NCBI RefSeq assembly: GCF_001625305.1
Contig: NW_017802491.1
Coordinates: forward strand, 14,977 to 78,976
Length of the DNA: 64,000 nucleotides
DNA from: Branchiostoma belcheri
Lineage: Eukaryota; Chordata; Leptocardii; Amphioxiformes; Branchiostomatidae
Reading direction: 5' to 3'
Below, piece by piece: positions 12,307 through 23,495 of the stretch. The notes below the pieces were generated by a model that saw only the letters and a list, made by a program, of their open reading frames with translations, searched no databases and was not told the origin of the DNA. The position numbers were made by a program, and so were the translations under genes. Position 1 is the stretch's first letter. Every line of letters begins with the position of its first letter.

Positions 12307-15300
12307 TCACATACAGGTGTCAAGAATCAACATGTGACTGGATAGACATGCAATTCTATTCAGCCATTTCGCTAGATCAAGTATGTCACAATCGCAGATA
12401 AGATCGTTCCCCAAAAGTACCGTCTGGAGGCAGGGTAGATGGCGAAACACACCTGTAGGGAACACACAAAAAAGCGATTATGCAAGAACAGGCATTGCCA
12501 AGAGTAAAGCATTAGAGAATGGTAAGACGTATAATAATAATAATTGCAGCCATTGCTGAAATACATGGACTGTTTACAATATTTCTAACTACGACATCAT
12601 ATTAGCATAAGTAAGTAAAATATTAAGATTAAAATGGTGGGTTGGTGTCGAAATAGGTTTAAAACATTGCATAAATCTACATTCGTTGATAAAGTTTGCG
12701 TAGGTACTAGAGTAGATTAAAAGCGTTACATAGATCTATATAAGTATAAAGCATTAGGCGTTGAATAGTGGATGTATTATTAGATAAAAGCACGTAGATA
12801 AAAGTATTTACACAATTTTAGCAGTTTGGCAAGCAATTTGCCAAAGTACAACGTTACTTCTGTGTCGTTCTCTCTCTCACTATATATAGTGAGAGAGAGA
12901 GAGAGAAAGAAAATATNNNNNNNNNNNNNNNNNNNNNNNNNNNNNNNNNNNNNNNNNNNNNNNNNNNNNNNNNNNNNNNNNNNNNNNNNNNNNNNNNNNN
13001 NNNNNNNNNNNNNNNNNNNNNNNNNNNNNNNNNNNNNNNNNNNNNNNNNNNNNNNNNNNNNNNNNNNNNNNNNNNNNNNNNNNNNNNNNNNNNNNNNNNN
13101 NNNNNNNNNNNNNNNNNNNNNNNNNNNNNNNNNNNNNNNATATAGAGAGAGAGAGAGAGAGAGAAAGAAATAGAAAGAGTCTAGTAGATACACCAAGAAC
13201 AAAACAAATTAGTCACATGTCCAAGCATATAAAGGGTAATGTAATCTCATACGCGGTGGGAGGCCTGTTATTCCTTGTATTTTCAAGATTTGTAGTGCCG
13301 TCAGGTTGCCGAATGTATCAGGATGGAATGAAGAGCTACTGAAGGCGTTCCTGTAGTTGAAAACGCAAAAGTTACATTTTCTTTCTTCTATCGTGTACTG
13401 TAGTACGGCATGCGGTATAAATTCCTCGCCAATGTATGTTGCTTAGCCAAGGAATATGATAATATATAGCAGAAACAAAAATGTTTCGTTTGAATGTGGC
13501 AAGGACTCGTTAAATGCACATAGTACAGCGGTAAATTAAAGGATGCATTTTTCTTTCAAAAGAACATTGAACGCATGAAGTAATTTCTTAGCTATATTAA
13601 AATCGTTACGTTATGTTATAATTGATAAATACCTTCGTAGGTTCAGAGATGTCAGAGAAGGTAGGTTGTCAAAAGCAAAAGGTTGGAAAGTTTGAATCAG
13701 ATTTTGTCCGAGATGCAGCATTTCCAGAGACGGCAATCCTGTAAAAACACGACAACAGCGTCACTAGATGCAAAAACAAACAGATGAGTTCTGCTGCAGT
13801 ACCAAGGATAGACCCGACCATCGTCTGACATGGCCTAACCACAAGCCATCACCAAAATCTATCAACTGCTTCTTGAGTTATGCTGACCAGTTGGTGTAAA
13901 ATGTTTGAAAAAAAAAACCCACAATGCCTCACAACAAAATCTTTTCAACCAGTCTTTGATCAAATTCAAATGGTACTTAGAAATGATTCCGACAGATCTT
14001 TTTCTAGGTATTTGCAGATAAATATAATGAATAAATGTTTAGTACAATCGAGTATGTTACAGACGGTCGTAGTATATGAATAGTAGAATAGTAGTAATGG
14101 GGACCCCTCCATAGTTCAAAGAACATTTTATTGTCTCTAGCTATCTCTTTGACTACAGTCTTGAAAATAACCGTAGATACTTAGTAATTGCAAAAGCTGG
14201 ATTTGCAAACCATTTATATATTTATTTATTTATCTTAAAAGACAGTTGGGTGGTACCTTCAGTCTCTGAAAGACTGATTTCCAAGGTAGCCCAACAGTAC
14301 ATACACATTGGACAACATGGAATACAATAAAATTAAACAAAATAAAACAGATTAGTCAAATGATCAAACGTAGCAAAGGACAATAAACAGAGGGTACAAA
14401 TAATCAATCATACAAACACAACGGAACAACCAAAACAAATAGTCAAAATCGTTAGGCATAGTCGTATTGTCAAATAATGACAGTCGGTTGTCCGTGAGGT
14501 CAGGGTCAGAGGTCGTATGTTCTTAGCGCTACTTTAAAGGCATTTATTGTTAATGCATGTTTAGTTACCGTGTTAAGCGAGTTATAGGCTGAAGCTGCTC
14601 TGTACTTAAATGTTCTCTGTCCAGTTCTGTTTGTGTATTTGGGTTTACGCAGTAGATTTGCTTGTCTTGTGTTGTACTGATGTGTTTGGTGGTTGTACCT
14701 CATCATTAAATACTTTAGTCTAGAAACATCTAGAGAGTAAATCCAATCTGTTGTGTTAAAACTTACAGTCCAAGCCTGTTTTAGAATGATGTATGTTCGA
14801 ATTCCATACCTTGAAATGTTGCTGTAGAAAAGTTGGTCAGAAGGTTGTCGAATAAGCTTAGGGAAACAAGGTTACCGAGATTGGCAAATGAACCATCCTC
14901 CAGTCCCTCACTTGTAATTTTGTTGCCCTGAGTTTCAGCAGGAAATAGAAGATTTTTGGTTAAAAGGTATAATAAAATAATCTCTAAGCAGATCTTTGGT
15001 TGGCTGCAATGCAGTATCAAATTGGCCAGGCAGTGTCCAATAAGCAGCCAATGGTCAAAGAACCATTGTACTCTCTTTTGTCCCAGAGAATCTGTTGAAG
15101 ATTATAATTAAGTTTTATATGATATAGTCTTTACAGTTTATCCTTAGACGATCGACAGTCATGTTGTATCGGACTTTTGTGGGTCCGTCAGCCACATTGG
15201 TTGGTAGCCCAAGGTAGCTATGCCCGTCGACCTATGCCTAGTGCTTCGGGCACTTATAGGTCATTGAGTTCATTGTAAGGCTGAAAACTCCCTGTAGCGC

Positions 15301-17144
15301 CTTATGTATTATAATAATAATAATAATAATAATAAAAATGGTTTATTCAAATATTAACATATATACAATACGTACGGACAGTCCCACCTGGCAGCCAGAG
15401 GCTGAATTGCATGGGAGCTGTTTCCATGAGTTTCTGTATTCTAAGTCGGTGGGCATAACTGTCTTGAGCTTACAAACAAACTGTCTACCGGACCAGCTCG
15501 AGTCTGATACCAAGAGTAGACTTAAAACATACTATGGGCCGTTCCTATGTAATTTTTAAGTAAACAAATTTTGCTATGTCTGTGACCAAACATCACGTAC
15601 TATTTGATGGGACTATGAGAAAGAAAGTCTTGTTAATAATATATACGTTAACTTACATATAGCCACAGAATCTTCAGTTTTGTGAGCCTGGCGAAATCAT
15701 CCTTCCTGACAGTGGTGAGACGATTCCACGTGAGGTCCAGTTCCTTAAATAAGGGCGGAAAACAGAAAGATTTTATAAACTGATGTCCTACAAGCATATC
15801 CATACTGTATACTCTAGTATAATATAATTTAGACAGGTATTTTTAACACTTTACTGGCTTTCATGAAGGTTCATCTGTGTTGGTAGCTACATGTTTAAAG
15901 TTAAAATTTTAGATCCAACACAAAGAAGTTATCTCACCTAGCGCTTTCGACCAGTCACTCTGGTCTTCTTAAGCACACTGACCCAATGAGAAAGACCAGA
16001 CTGACTGGCCAAAAGCCCTAGGTGAAGGAACTTCATTGTGTTGGATCTAAAGTTTTCAAACAAATGAGGCTTTCTTCTCACCTCCAGTCCTGTGTTGTCT
16101 GTTCTATCGTCAGGAGCCAGACCGATAAAAGTGGATGCGGAGATGCTCTGTAGCGTGTTGTTGAACAGTGAAAGCGTGTGTAGTTTGACCAGATTGCGAA
16201 ACGCACCGTCTTCTACATAGGTGATGTTGTTACCATCCATGTACAGTGCCGTCAGATTGAACAATCTAGAGAATGTTGTCTGTATGATTTTGGAGATACT
16301 GTTAGATATGAGATCAAGAAACTCCAGCGCTATGGCACCATTGAAGACCATATCTGGTAGATTCTGTATCTTATTGTCAGCCAAAACAAGACGCTTCAAT
16401 GAGGATAGTCCCATAAATGTCTCGTTGGTCAGCCGAAGGATCTGGTTGGAATGCAGGTAGAGGACGCGTAACTTCTTGAGACCACTGAAGCTCCCATCTT
16501 CAATCGTTGGGATGTTGTTGGACGATAAGTTGAGCTCCGTAAGCCATGGGACTCCAGTGAACATACTGGTCGCTATCGATGTGGGTTTGTTTCTCTGTAA
16601 GTCCAGAATTTCCAAACTACTTGGACTATCAATCCCTGCAAACGCTTCTACAGTTTCGATGTTGTTACGATTGAGATACAGTTTCAGAAGTTGGCTTAGT
16701 CCACGAAAAGCATCACTGACCACATTGATGATTTTATTCCCTCCAAGCCGAAGAATCTTCAGATTTGGCCGCAGGCGGAAGGGGGATCTTTCAAGCTCGG
16801 TGATCGAGTTATCTTCTACGCTCAGTTCTAACAGGTTTGGAAGTCGAGGCCCCAAAGACACAGTTATCATCCGGTTATCGTTCATCAAAAGAGTTTCCGT
16901 TGGAGGTTCGTCACGAGGAAGTCTTACCCAAGCTACGTGGCTGCAGTCCATGGTAGTGCCTTTAATGGAATTCATTTTAGTGGAAGTAGGTTAGGAGCAC
17001 AGTACTGTGCTGATCAGGGAGGGCATATATACCAACTACAACTAGAAACGCAAAGAACTCGTACATCTACAATTAGCTGAGATACGAAAGAAGGCATAGA
17101 ATATATATATGTGTATCTCTCTCTCTCTCCTCTCTCTCTCTCTC

Positions 17145-17201
<57 letters not shown>

Positions 17202-17557
17202 CTTCATTTCAACTTATTTATATGCAAAAGCCAAGGATGACTGCCGAAGACAAGCAATTAGATTTTACATTTTACACAGATTATATATATATATATATCT
17301 TGGATTTTGCATATAAATAAGTTGAAATGATTATGAAACTTATGAATACCAACAAGACCGATGACACTGACAAAGCCTGTGTAAAGTAATAGACACACAA
17401 ACGCTGCCTTAAATATAGCCTTCTGGCGAAATTAGTAAATAGATGTACCTTCACAACGGCACTTCATCGAACAGTACTGAGCAGACACCGTACTGAAGAC
17501 CACAACGAGAACAAGCACAAGTTGCAACAAGCAGGACTTCAAGTTTTCCGCCGTCAT
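12307..17557 (-). CDS. secreted leucine-rich-repeat protein (receptor unit A)
   Basis: Seven exons on the minus strand: 17449-17557, 16082-16959, 15657-15743, 14810-14927, 13633-13738, 13253-13350 and 12307-12452. All phases match and the total is 1542 nt, giving about 513 residues. Exon 1 encodes a signal peptide (start MTAENLKSC, hydrophobic core, VSAQ cleavage region) and the first cysteines of the LRRNT cap (CSMKCRC), finished in exon 2 (MDC). Exon 2 holds about 11 LRRs of LxxLxLxxNxI type; exons 3-6 add about 6 more. Exon 7 holds the LRRCT start (CDCDILDLAKWLN). In units B and C this exon ends at an ACAG|GTAC donor. Here that site is changed to GAATTGCATG, and the frame runs on to IACLSSHMLILDTCM and stops. 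No FN3, membrane helix or tail follows. LRR ectodomains of this kind bind protein ligands in adhesion or recognition; the ligand is unknown. I infer a secreted form, though a recently broken receptor is possible. Confidence 0.75.
12880..13175. repeat. (GA)n microsatellite around a 223-N assembly gap
   Basis: CT/GA runs (TCTCTCTCTCAC, GAGAGAGAGAGAGAG) flank the N run at 12917-13139, inside the last intron of receptor unit A. The gap was probably caused by the simple repeat. No exon is expected here by comparison with unit B, whose matching intron carries a TATC/GA repeat. Confidence 0.85.
14215..14765 (-). pseudogene. LINE reverse transcriptase C-terminus and 3' UTR in an intron
   Basis: The open frame 14506-14706 reads YNTRQANLLRKPKYTNR and GQRTFKYRAASAYNSLN, the arginine- and asparagine-rich end typical of CR1/L2-like LINE ORF2 proteins. 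An A/T-rich 3' UTR follows to a TTTATTTATTTA tail near 14217. The element is 5'-truncated and sits in the intron between exons 4 and 5 of receptor unit A, in the same orientation as the gene. Confidence 0.75.
15311..15336. repeat. (ATA)n microsatellite
   Basis: A run of about eight ATA units lies in the intron between exons 3 and 4 of receptor unit A, at the edge of an unassigned repeat-like segment (15180-15550). Confidence 0.9.
15908..16053. mobile_element. foldback MITE in intron 2 of receptor unit A
   Basis: The arms are inverted: TTTAGATCCAACACAAAGAA at the left pairs with TTCATTGTGTTGGATCTAAA at the right. They continue inward through CTCACCTAGCGCTTTCGACC against GGCCAAAAGCCCTAGGTGAA. 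Together they make a hairpin of about 145 bp, 29 bp beyond the exon 2 donor. Unit B has no such insert at the same place, so it arrived after the units split. Confidence 0.75.
17119..17199. repeat. compound (CT)n-(TA)n-(TG)n microsatellite
   Basis: Consecutive CT, TA and TG dinucleotide runs lie in intron 1 of receptor unit A, next to the foldback element at 17205-17329. Confidence 0.95.
17205..17329. mobile_element. small foldback element in intron 1 of unit A
   Basis: CATTTCAACTTATTTATATG at the left is the inverse of CATATAAATAAGTTGAAATG at the right, and pairing goes on inward (CAAAAGCCAAGGA against TCTTGGATTTTG). A (TA)n run separates the arms. The element is about 125 bp. Confidence 0.75.
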
Positions 17558-18325
17558 GTCCAACTGCCGACAAAAAATGAATAAAGTACCAATATATTTG
17601 TCAGTAAGTCCTGACACCCAACGAGATGGAATTAATGAACATAATTAGTGTGCGATTTGTGTATCTTGCACATAAGTCTCTTCCAGAACCTCAGAAGCCT
17701 TTCTTAACTTTTAAAAACATTAAGACATTTTCTTGATTTGTTTCGTGAATCAGATGACACTAATGGCAAAACATCAATTTGTTATATATTCTAAAACAAA
17801 ATAAAAACAAAACTTACTTAAACCTCCCCTCCCCTGTTTACAAAATGGCCGCCTACCCTTCAGAATCTTCAATCACATTGATCGTGAAAGATTACAACAA
17901 CCTGCCTTATATTAAAGACCACATAACAGGCATCAGTATACAAACGGCTTGGCGCTAGTACTGTGTGTAATTTCTGTCCTACCTTGAGTTGTAACGTCTT
18001 ATGAAGGGTTGACAATTGAATCAGCTGGAATATTTGCCTCCCAGCTAAGTACAGACATTCAGTGTGAACATTTCATGCATGTGATTGGGTTCGTAGTAAC
18101 GTTGATACACATCAAGCTAGAGATTGAGGAAACAAGACGTTGCTGTGATGAAGATCAAATCTGACCTTTCCTCCTTCCAAAAGGTAATTTTTTGTCCTTC
18201 AGGCCCTGTGCAGACACTGAGGTCGAGTTCGCTCCGGGCTAGGTAAAGGACAAGCGACGTGCTGCATTTTGGGTAAAATGTCAAAGTTGAAGGTCCCTGA
18301 GACAACCAAAACACGCCGGGACGTA

Positions 18326-18419
18326 TTTCATTTCATTTCATTTATTTCGAAACCTTTTAGCCCCGAAGGGCTAATCTTCCAAGGCTCAAACAAATAACAT
18401 TACATTAACATAACATTAT
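18326..18419 (-). repeat. LINE 3' terminal fragment
   Basis: An A/T-rich block with a TTTCATTTCATTTCATTT tail is absent at the matching point of the other spacer (29180), where the sequence runs from CGCCGGGACACG directly into TATTAAGTATAG. It is a short, 5'-truncated insertion of a LINE 3' UTR on the minus strand. Confidence 0.6.
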
Positions 18420-19036
18420 ATTAAGTATAGCCAAGACTAAAACAGACTTACCAGAGAAGGGCCTTAACCTTTGACCTCGCGCATGCGCAGTTGGAACCCT
18501 TGACATGCTTAATATTAATTTTATCAGGCTGGTACAACCATTATTTTCACACGGATACATTTGTGCTGCCAATTTACGCGAAGTAAGGAAACTTCTTAAA
18601 TGTACGAAAACAGGTGTGCAATGTTGATATAATAGTTTCATTTTATTTTAGAAAACACCACCACAAAAGCTGTTATTATGTGCACGTGTCTAAACGTGGC
18701 ATAAGAATATATAAATGAATTGTCGAAATTTTAATCTGTCTTGTTGAATAACGTATCCTGCCAAAACAGCATCTTTGAATCAGAAAGGTTAAAATGTCTC
18801 AAACATACGGCTTAATTTATCCATTAAAGTATTCAATGCTATGTAATAATTTTATTTTATTTGACGTAATAACACCACCACTAAAGTTGTTATTGTGGCT
18901 TTTTGGTCTATATGATGACGTCTTATACGTGTAGAAATATTTCAAGAGTTTCAGTATCTGCATTTCCGTATCTGTATAACCGGTATACAGACCGGTTATT
19001 CTGCGTCTACGCGACTGTAGACACAGAACACAGTGA

Positions 19037-19060
19037 ATGATGATGATGATGATGATGATA
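19037..19060. repeat. (GAT)n microsatellite
   Basis: Trinucleotide run in the spacer, repeated at 30457-30480 in the duplicated spacer. The isoleucine-rich minus-strand open frames over both copies are only translations of this run. Confidence 0.9.
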
Positions 19061-19948
19061 ACCGGTATAACTACCCTTCGGCGTAACATGTCAGCTAAGT
19101 TACCGAAAGCACAAGGGTTATAAATGTATAATACACGTATATTGTAGTTAGCTTCTCGTTTGGAACATCTGTCAAGTTTTAATTAGCATAACATTACACC
19201 TAAATACGAAAGATAAAATGAGATATACATCGTGAAAACAAAATACAATATGGCAATTCCCGTAATAATAATCAATCAGCACAGATATCGTCATACAAAT
19301 TTTAAAAGGTCAGCAAAGTTTTTAAAGTTTTAAAACTTATATAGATGTTTTATATACAGTCGGGCGAGAGAAAGAGATGAATGGTGCCACGGCCGGTTGC
19401 TTCATTCTTTTCCTTCTCTCTTCTTTTTTCTCCCCTTAGGCCTTATGGCCTTATTTGGCCACAGCAAGGAAATTTTATGGATGACATCCTCCACAGACTT
19501 AAAATCGAAAGCGAGCGGGCGAAAAAAAAACAAGGCGGGCGGAAAAAAACAAAGTTCCTACATTTCAAAATTTGGACTCAATAATCGTACAGATTCTTTT
19601 GATTCAGTGGGAACATCACATATACACAACCACTATCACATATCACTGCATCAAAGTAAGAAAAAAACATTAAATCAGAGCCTTTTCTTGTCTCCTCTCT
19701 TCATACTTATCTGCCATCCACCTTCCGGCATGGCAGCAGACATCTTTGCCCATTTTCGGCATGGTGACCACTGTCAGAAGGGAACAAAATTTCTTTTTTT
19801 TTTCTCTCCAAAATCAGGCGAAAATTAATGCGCGCGCTGATGTCATCCATAAAAATTACTTGTTGTGGCGTAAACGACAATTAGTGGTTAATCAACACAG
19901 CTATAAATATTGTAAATTCAGCAAAGTGTTTTCATAGTTTTACTGCAT

Positions 19949-20546
19949 CTCTTGTGGAGGCAAACGGACTGTGCCAAATCTTCCTTCCCTCAAGGAAAGG
20001 AGGGAGTTGGCGGCCATTACCCTACTAAAGAACATGATGAAACCAGAACATCCACTTCACGAACTAGTTCCACCTCAGAGACTGGCATCCACGGGGCGTA
20101 AACTGAGAAACCACGACAACATCAGCCTTCCCTTGGCCAGAACAGAGCGGCTCAGAAAATTATTTTTGTACACCGCTGTCAGACTGTACAATGAGACTCT
20201 GTAATAATCTGTTATTTCGTGCCCATTTCAAGTAAAGACTATTGTATCCAAATGAATGTTTTTTTTAATGCCATTCTTTTAGAATTGTTTCTAACTCGCT
20301 TAAATGTCGCAGCTACAAAATATATCTATTTTAAAGATTATGAATGATGAAAAATGTTTTAAAATGTACAAATACTGCGAATTTTAGTATTTGAAGTTAG
20401 AATGTTGTAAGTAATAATTTTAATTTAACGTATTTTTCGAAATGTAATAAGAGTCTAACAATTGTAACGTGTTCGCTACTTGTGTACAGACCTCACAATT
20501 CAGCCGTGAGGCTGCGATGGATTTTGGTTTTCAATAAACAAGAAAG
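19949..20546 (+). pseudogene. 5'-truncated LINE inserted behind receptor unit B
   Basis: The frame 19971-20204 reads LPSLKERRELAAITLLKNMM, HPLHELVPPQR and TERLRKLFLYTAVRLYNETL, then stops. This is the C-terminal end of a CR1/L2-like LINE polymerase. A 3' UTR with AATAAA (20533-20538) and a short tail follows. The unit C locus lacks it (TTTTACTACATGC runs on to AGGCTCAAATTT), so the insertion is specific to unit B. It ends 16 bp from the stop codon of unit B, in antisense to that gene. Confidence 0.8.
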
Positions 20547-20561
20547 GCTCAAATTTATCGA

Positions 20562-23463
20562 TTAAGCGATAACATTGATGTAAACGTCTTCCTTTGCGGA
20601 TGACCATCTTGCCATTGCTCCATCCAGGCCGTCGTCGTTGACTCTCGTGTAGATGTTTTCGTTGGCGCTGTCCGCCGTGTAGACGGGGTTGTTGAAGGAG
20701 CTCGAGGAGGGCCTTCGGTTGTCACGTGGAACGGGAATGGGTGCGTCGTGATGAGGCTCATTTGCTGCACACAGATACAAAACGATTTGATTTGATTTAT
20801 TGAAATTGCAAATACATAACGAAAGTTTATTGCAAATACATGCCCGTGGGCTAATTGCAGTTACAAACAACTTAGAAAGAAAATACAATGGTATGTGGAC
20901 AATATCTACGTCTAGCATTGTACTAAATTCTACAACATACATGGTACTAGTTTTACTGGGTTTGACGTCTTCTTTTTAGGCAATGGAAGACGAATTTACC
21001 CACTTCTTCTATAATATGTGGGTTCTTTGATTTTACTCGTGGGCCACAGGCAGCGGGGGCTGGTGTTGTGGCCCACACACAAGGCAAGCATGAACACACG
21101 AACAAGATACACATTTAGGCATAAACAATGTAAGTAAATGAAATCACCATATCAAGAATCAACATAGATTAGAATATATCAACCTATTAATAATATCTAT
21201 CAGTCCATTTACCACTCCAGTACAGTTCATGCGGTTCCTAGCCGCCAGAATGTTCTCGTGTCTGGGGCCACGTCTCCGGGTCGACTGGTGCTTCTGCTGT
21301 GTGAGCAGGTGGGCCTGACACATGTTCTTAAATACACTAACGCTACGGGCCTCTTTAACAGGCTACAGGTCTCTTTATCTTCCAGGAGGTGGATATAGTT
21401 TAATGCGTTCCGTCATAGAATGTATTATTGACATACGATTACATGATAAAACTTTTACACCATGGTTTACGTTTCATACATTTCCTGCAACCACATTCTT
21501 GAATCTCGGGCATACTGGGTCAAAACCCTGTCAATTCAAGTGAAACCAGATCGCCACCTACTCCCTTTGGAACCGAAACATACAAACCAAGCACGAATTA
21601 GCGCCACCCAAAACAATACTCCCATCCAGAAAATAGAAAATGTTATACGAAACCCCCCAAAACAATGGCCATAGCGCGACCAGAAGAAGAGATATATCAG
21701 AACCGAAAGTTTTGCTGCAATACCACAGAGAACCGCTAGGGGGACCATAATCGTTTTGCCGACACTCAACCAAATATAATACTAACAGACAAACAAACCT
21801 GCTGAATTAAGGACGTCCCCAGCTTTGCCAAAACCCAGATATGAGCTGGTGATTCCATCCGCCCCTGGCTCCTCTTCGAATCCTGCGTTTTGGTACTGGT
21901 TCTCCCGATTAGGGCGTACCTGGGGATCATTGTCGTTGTAGGGCGGGTCCTCAATCGTGCCAACTGCACCGGTTGTGCTGTGATTGGCTTCCTGCAATTG
22001 AAAAAAAAAGAAACTTGTCGGTATCTTGGATTTGCAGATGATCTCTATAAGGCCTAAAACCCTGCTATTAGACTTTTAGAGGCTCCATAGAGCACTAAAC
22101 AGCCAGAGTGTGAATTTCTGTTGCACACAGACTAGGAAAAATCTTTAGTTATTGCAATAAAAAGGAAATACCTGGCGTTGAGGACGTTCAGGGGTGTGGC
22201 CAGCATCTTGCTCTGTAGAGAAGGGCCCTCTCTTCTTCAGGACAATGACGATTGCCGCTACTAGGCAGAGGATGACGAGCAGCAAAGGGATGCCTACGGC
22301 CAAGCCGACTATTGTTGTAGATCTCATCTTCGTTGTAAAATGCACACAGTGGTCCAGTCCTGGCTTTCTAGGCGCATTCTTGCAAAGAACGGCCACACAG
22401 GCTTGGTAGGGCGTGTTGGGAAGAAGGTCGAATATGGCGAAGTTACGGCCATTGGGGTGAATGTCTTGTGTATTCGTCCACGACTTCTGCCCAAAAACCA
22501 TTTGGTACTCAATAATGAATCCTGTCAGGTCCAAATTAATGGATTTACCGTCGTGAAACCATGAGATTTCAGCACGGGATTCCTGTACGTTTTGCACGGT
22601 GACGTCCGTTGGGGCGGTGCATGTTCCTGGCTGTCGTGTTGTAAAGGACGACGAAGTTGGTGTTGTTGAGCTTGGTGTGGTTACAGGACGTGGAGATGTC
22701 ATTACTTCAGTCGTAAGAGATGTTGGACTGTGTAGAAGATGAAGTAGTATATGTACTAAGAGAATGACAGCAAAGACCATCATTAACGCCACCCAAAACA
22801 GAACTTCCGTCCCGGAAGTAAAAACTAGTGAACACTTACCAGGTCTGCACAGTACATTCCGTGGGCGGTGGGTCGGTTGTCGTTGGGCACGACATCTGCA
22901 AGTCTTCCTCTCGAAGGTTGCTGAGAGGACGTCCCTTCAACCGCTCTGGATTGTAGCAGGCCACTGGCTGTGACGAAGTGACATATCGCTCAGCCTTCAC
23001 ATCTGCATACAAAAGAAACAAGAACTGCAATAAAACTATTGCCTTGGCGACGGATGCTTAGTATTGATTTTTTTCTAAATGTATGTTTGAATTGACTTAT
23101 TGAAGAGCAAAAACAGTAAGGTTGTACATGGAAGTACCTGTTTTATTCAGCCATTTCGCTAGATCAAGTATTTCACAATCGCAGGTAAGACAGTTCCCAA
23201 ATGTCACAGTTTGGAGGCAGGGTAAGTGGCGAAACACACCTGTGGGAAAAATATACGTCCCCCAGCCCCCACAAAATAATTATGCAAGAACAGACAAGGA
23301 GAATGGTGGAAAGCATTAGAAAATGGCACGAAGCTTTAGCAATTGTAAGTAATTTCACAAAGTACAATTTTACAAGATTTTACTCTGTCGCTCTCTCTCG
23401 ACATATATATCTATATGTCTATCTATCTGTCTATCTCTCTATCTATCTATCTATCTATCTATC

Positions 23464-23495
<32 letters not shown>

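Larger units (their letters stand above)
17558..20561. other. intergenic spacer between units A and B
   Basis: This spacer is homologous to 27882-31767 upstream of unit B, which confirms that spacer and gene were duplicated together. Differences between the spacers mark insertions: a LINE 3' end at 18326-18419 and a LINE at 19949-20546 here, and two MITEs plus a foldback in the other spacer. It also has a (GAT)n run at 19037-19060. The promoter of unit A should lie just above 17557; I see no clear TATA box. Confidence 0.6.

Noticed and set aside
16221..16994. Plus-strand open frames over the large LRR exons (also at 26612-27265)
   Set aside because: They are antisense shadows of the LRR-coding exons, which have signal peptide, caps and phase-matched splicing on the minus strand.
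18817..19089. Membrane peptide with an isoleucine run, also at 30270-30509
   Set aside because: The run is a translation of the (GAT)n microsatellite on the minus strand.
20562..20764. Classical ITIM or ITAM in the receptor tail
   Set aside because: The residue two before each tyrosine (N or D) does not fit the ITIM pattern, and the spacing does not fit an ITAM. Only NPxY and YxN motifs are claimed.
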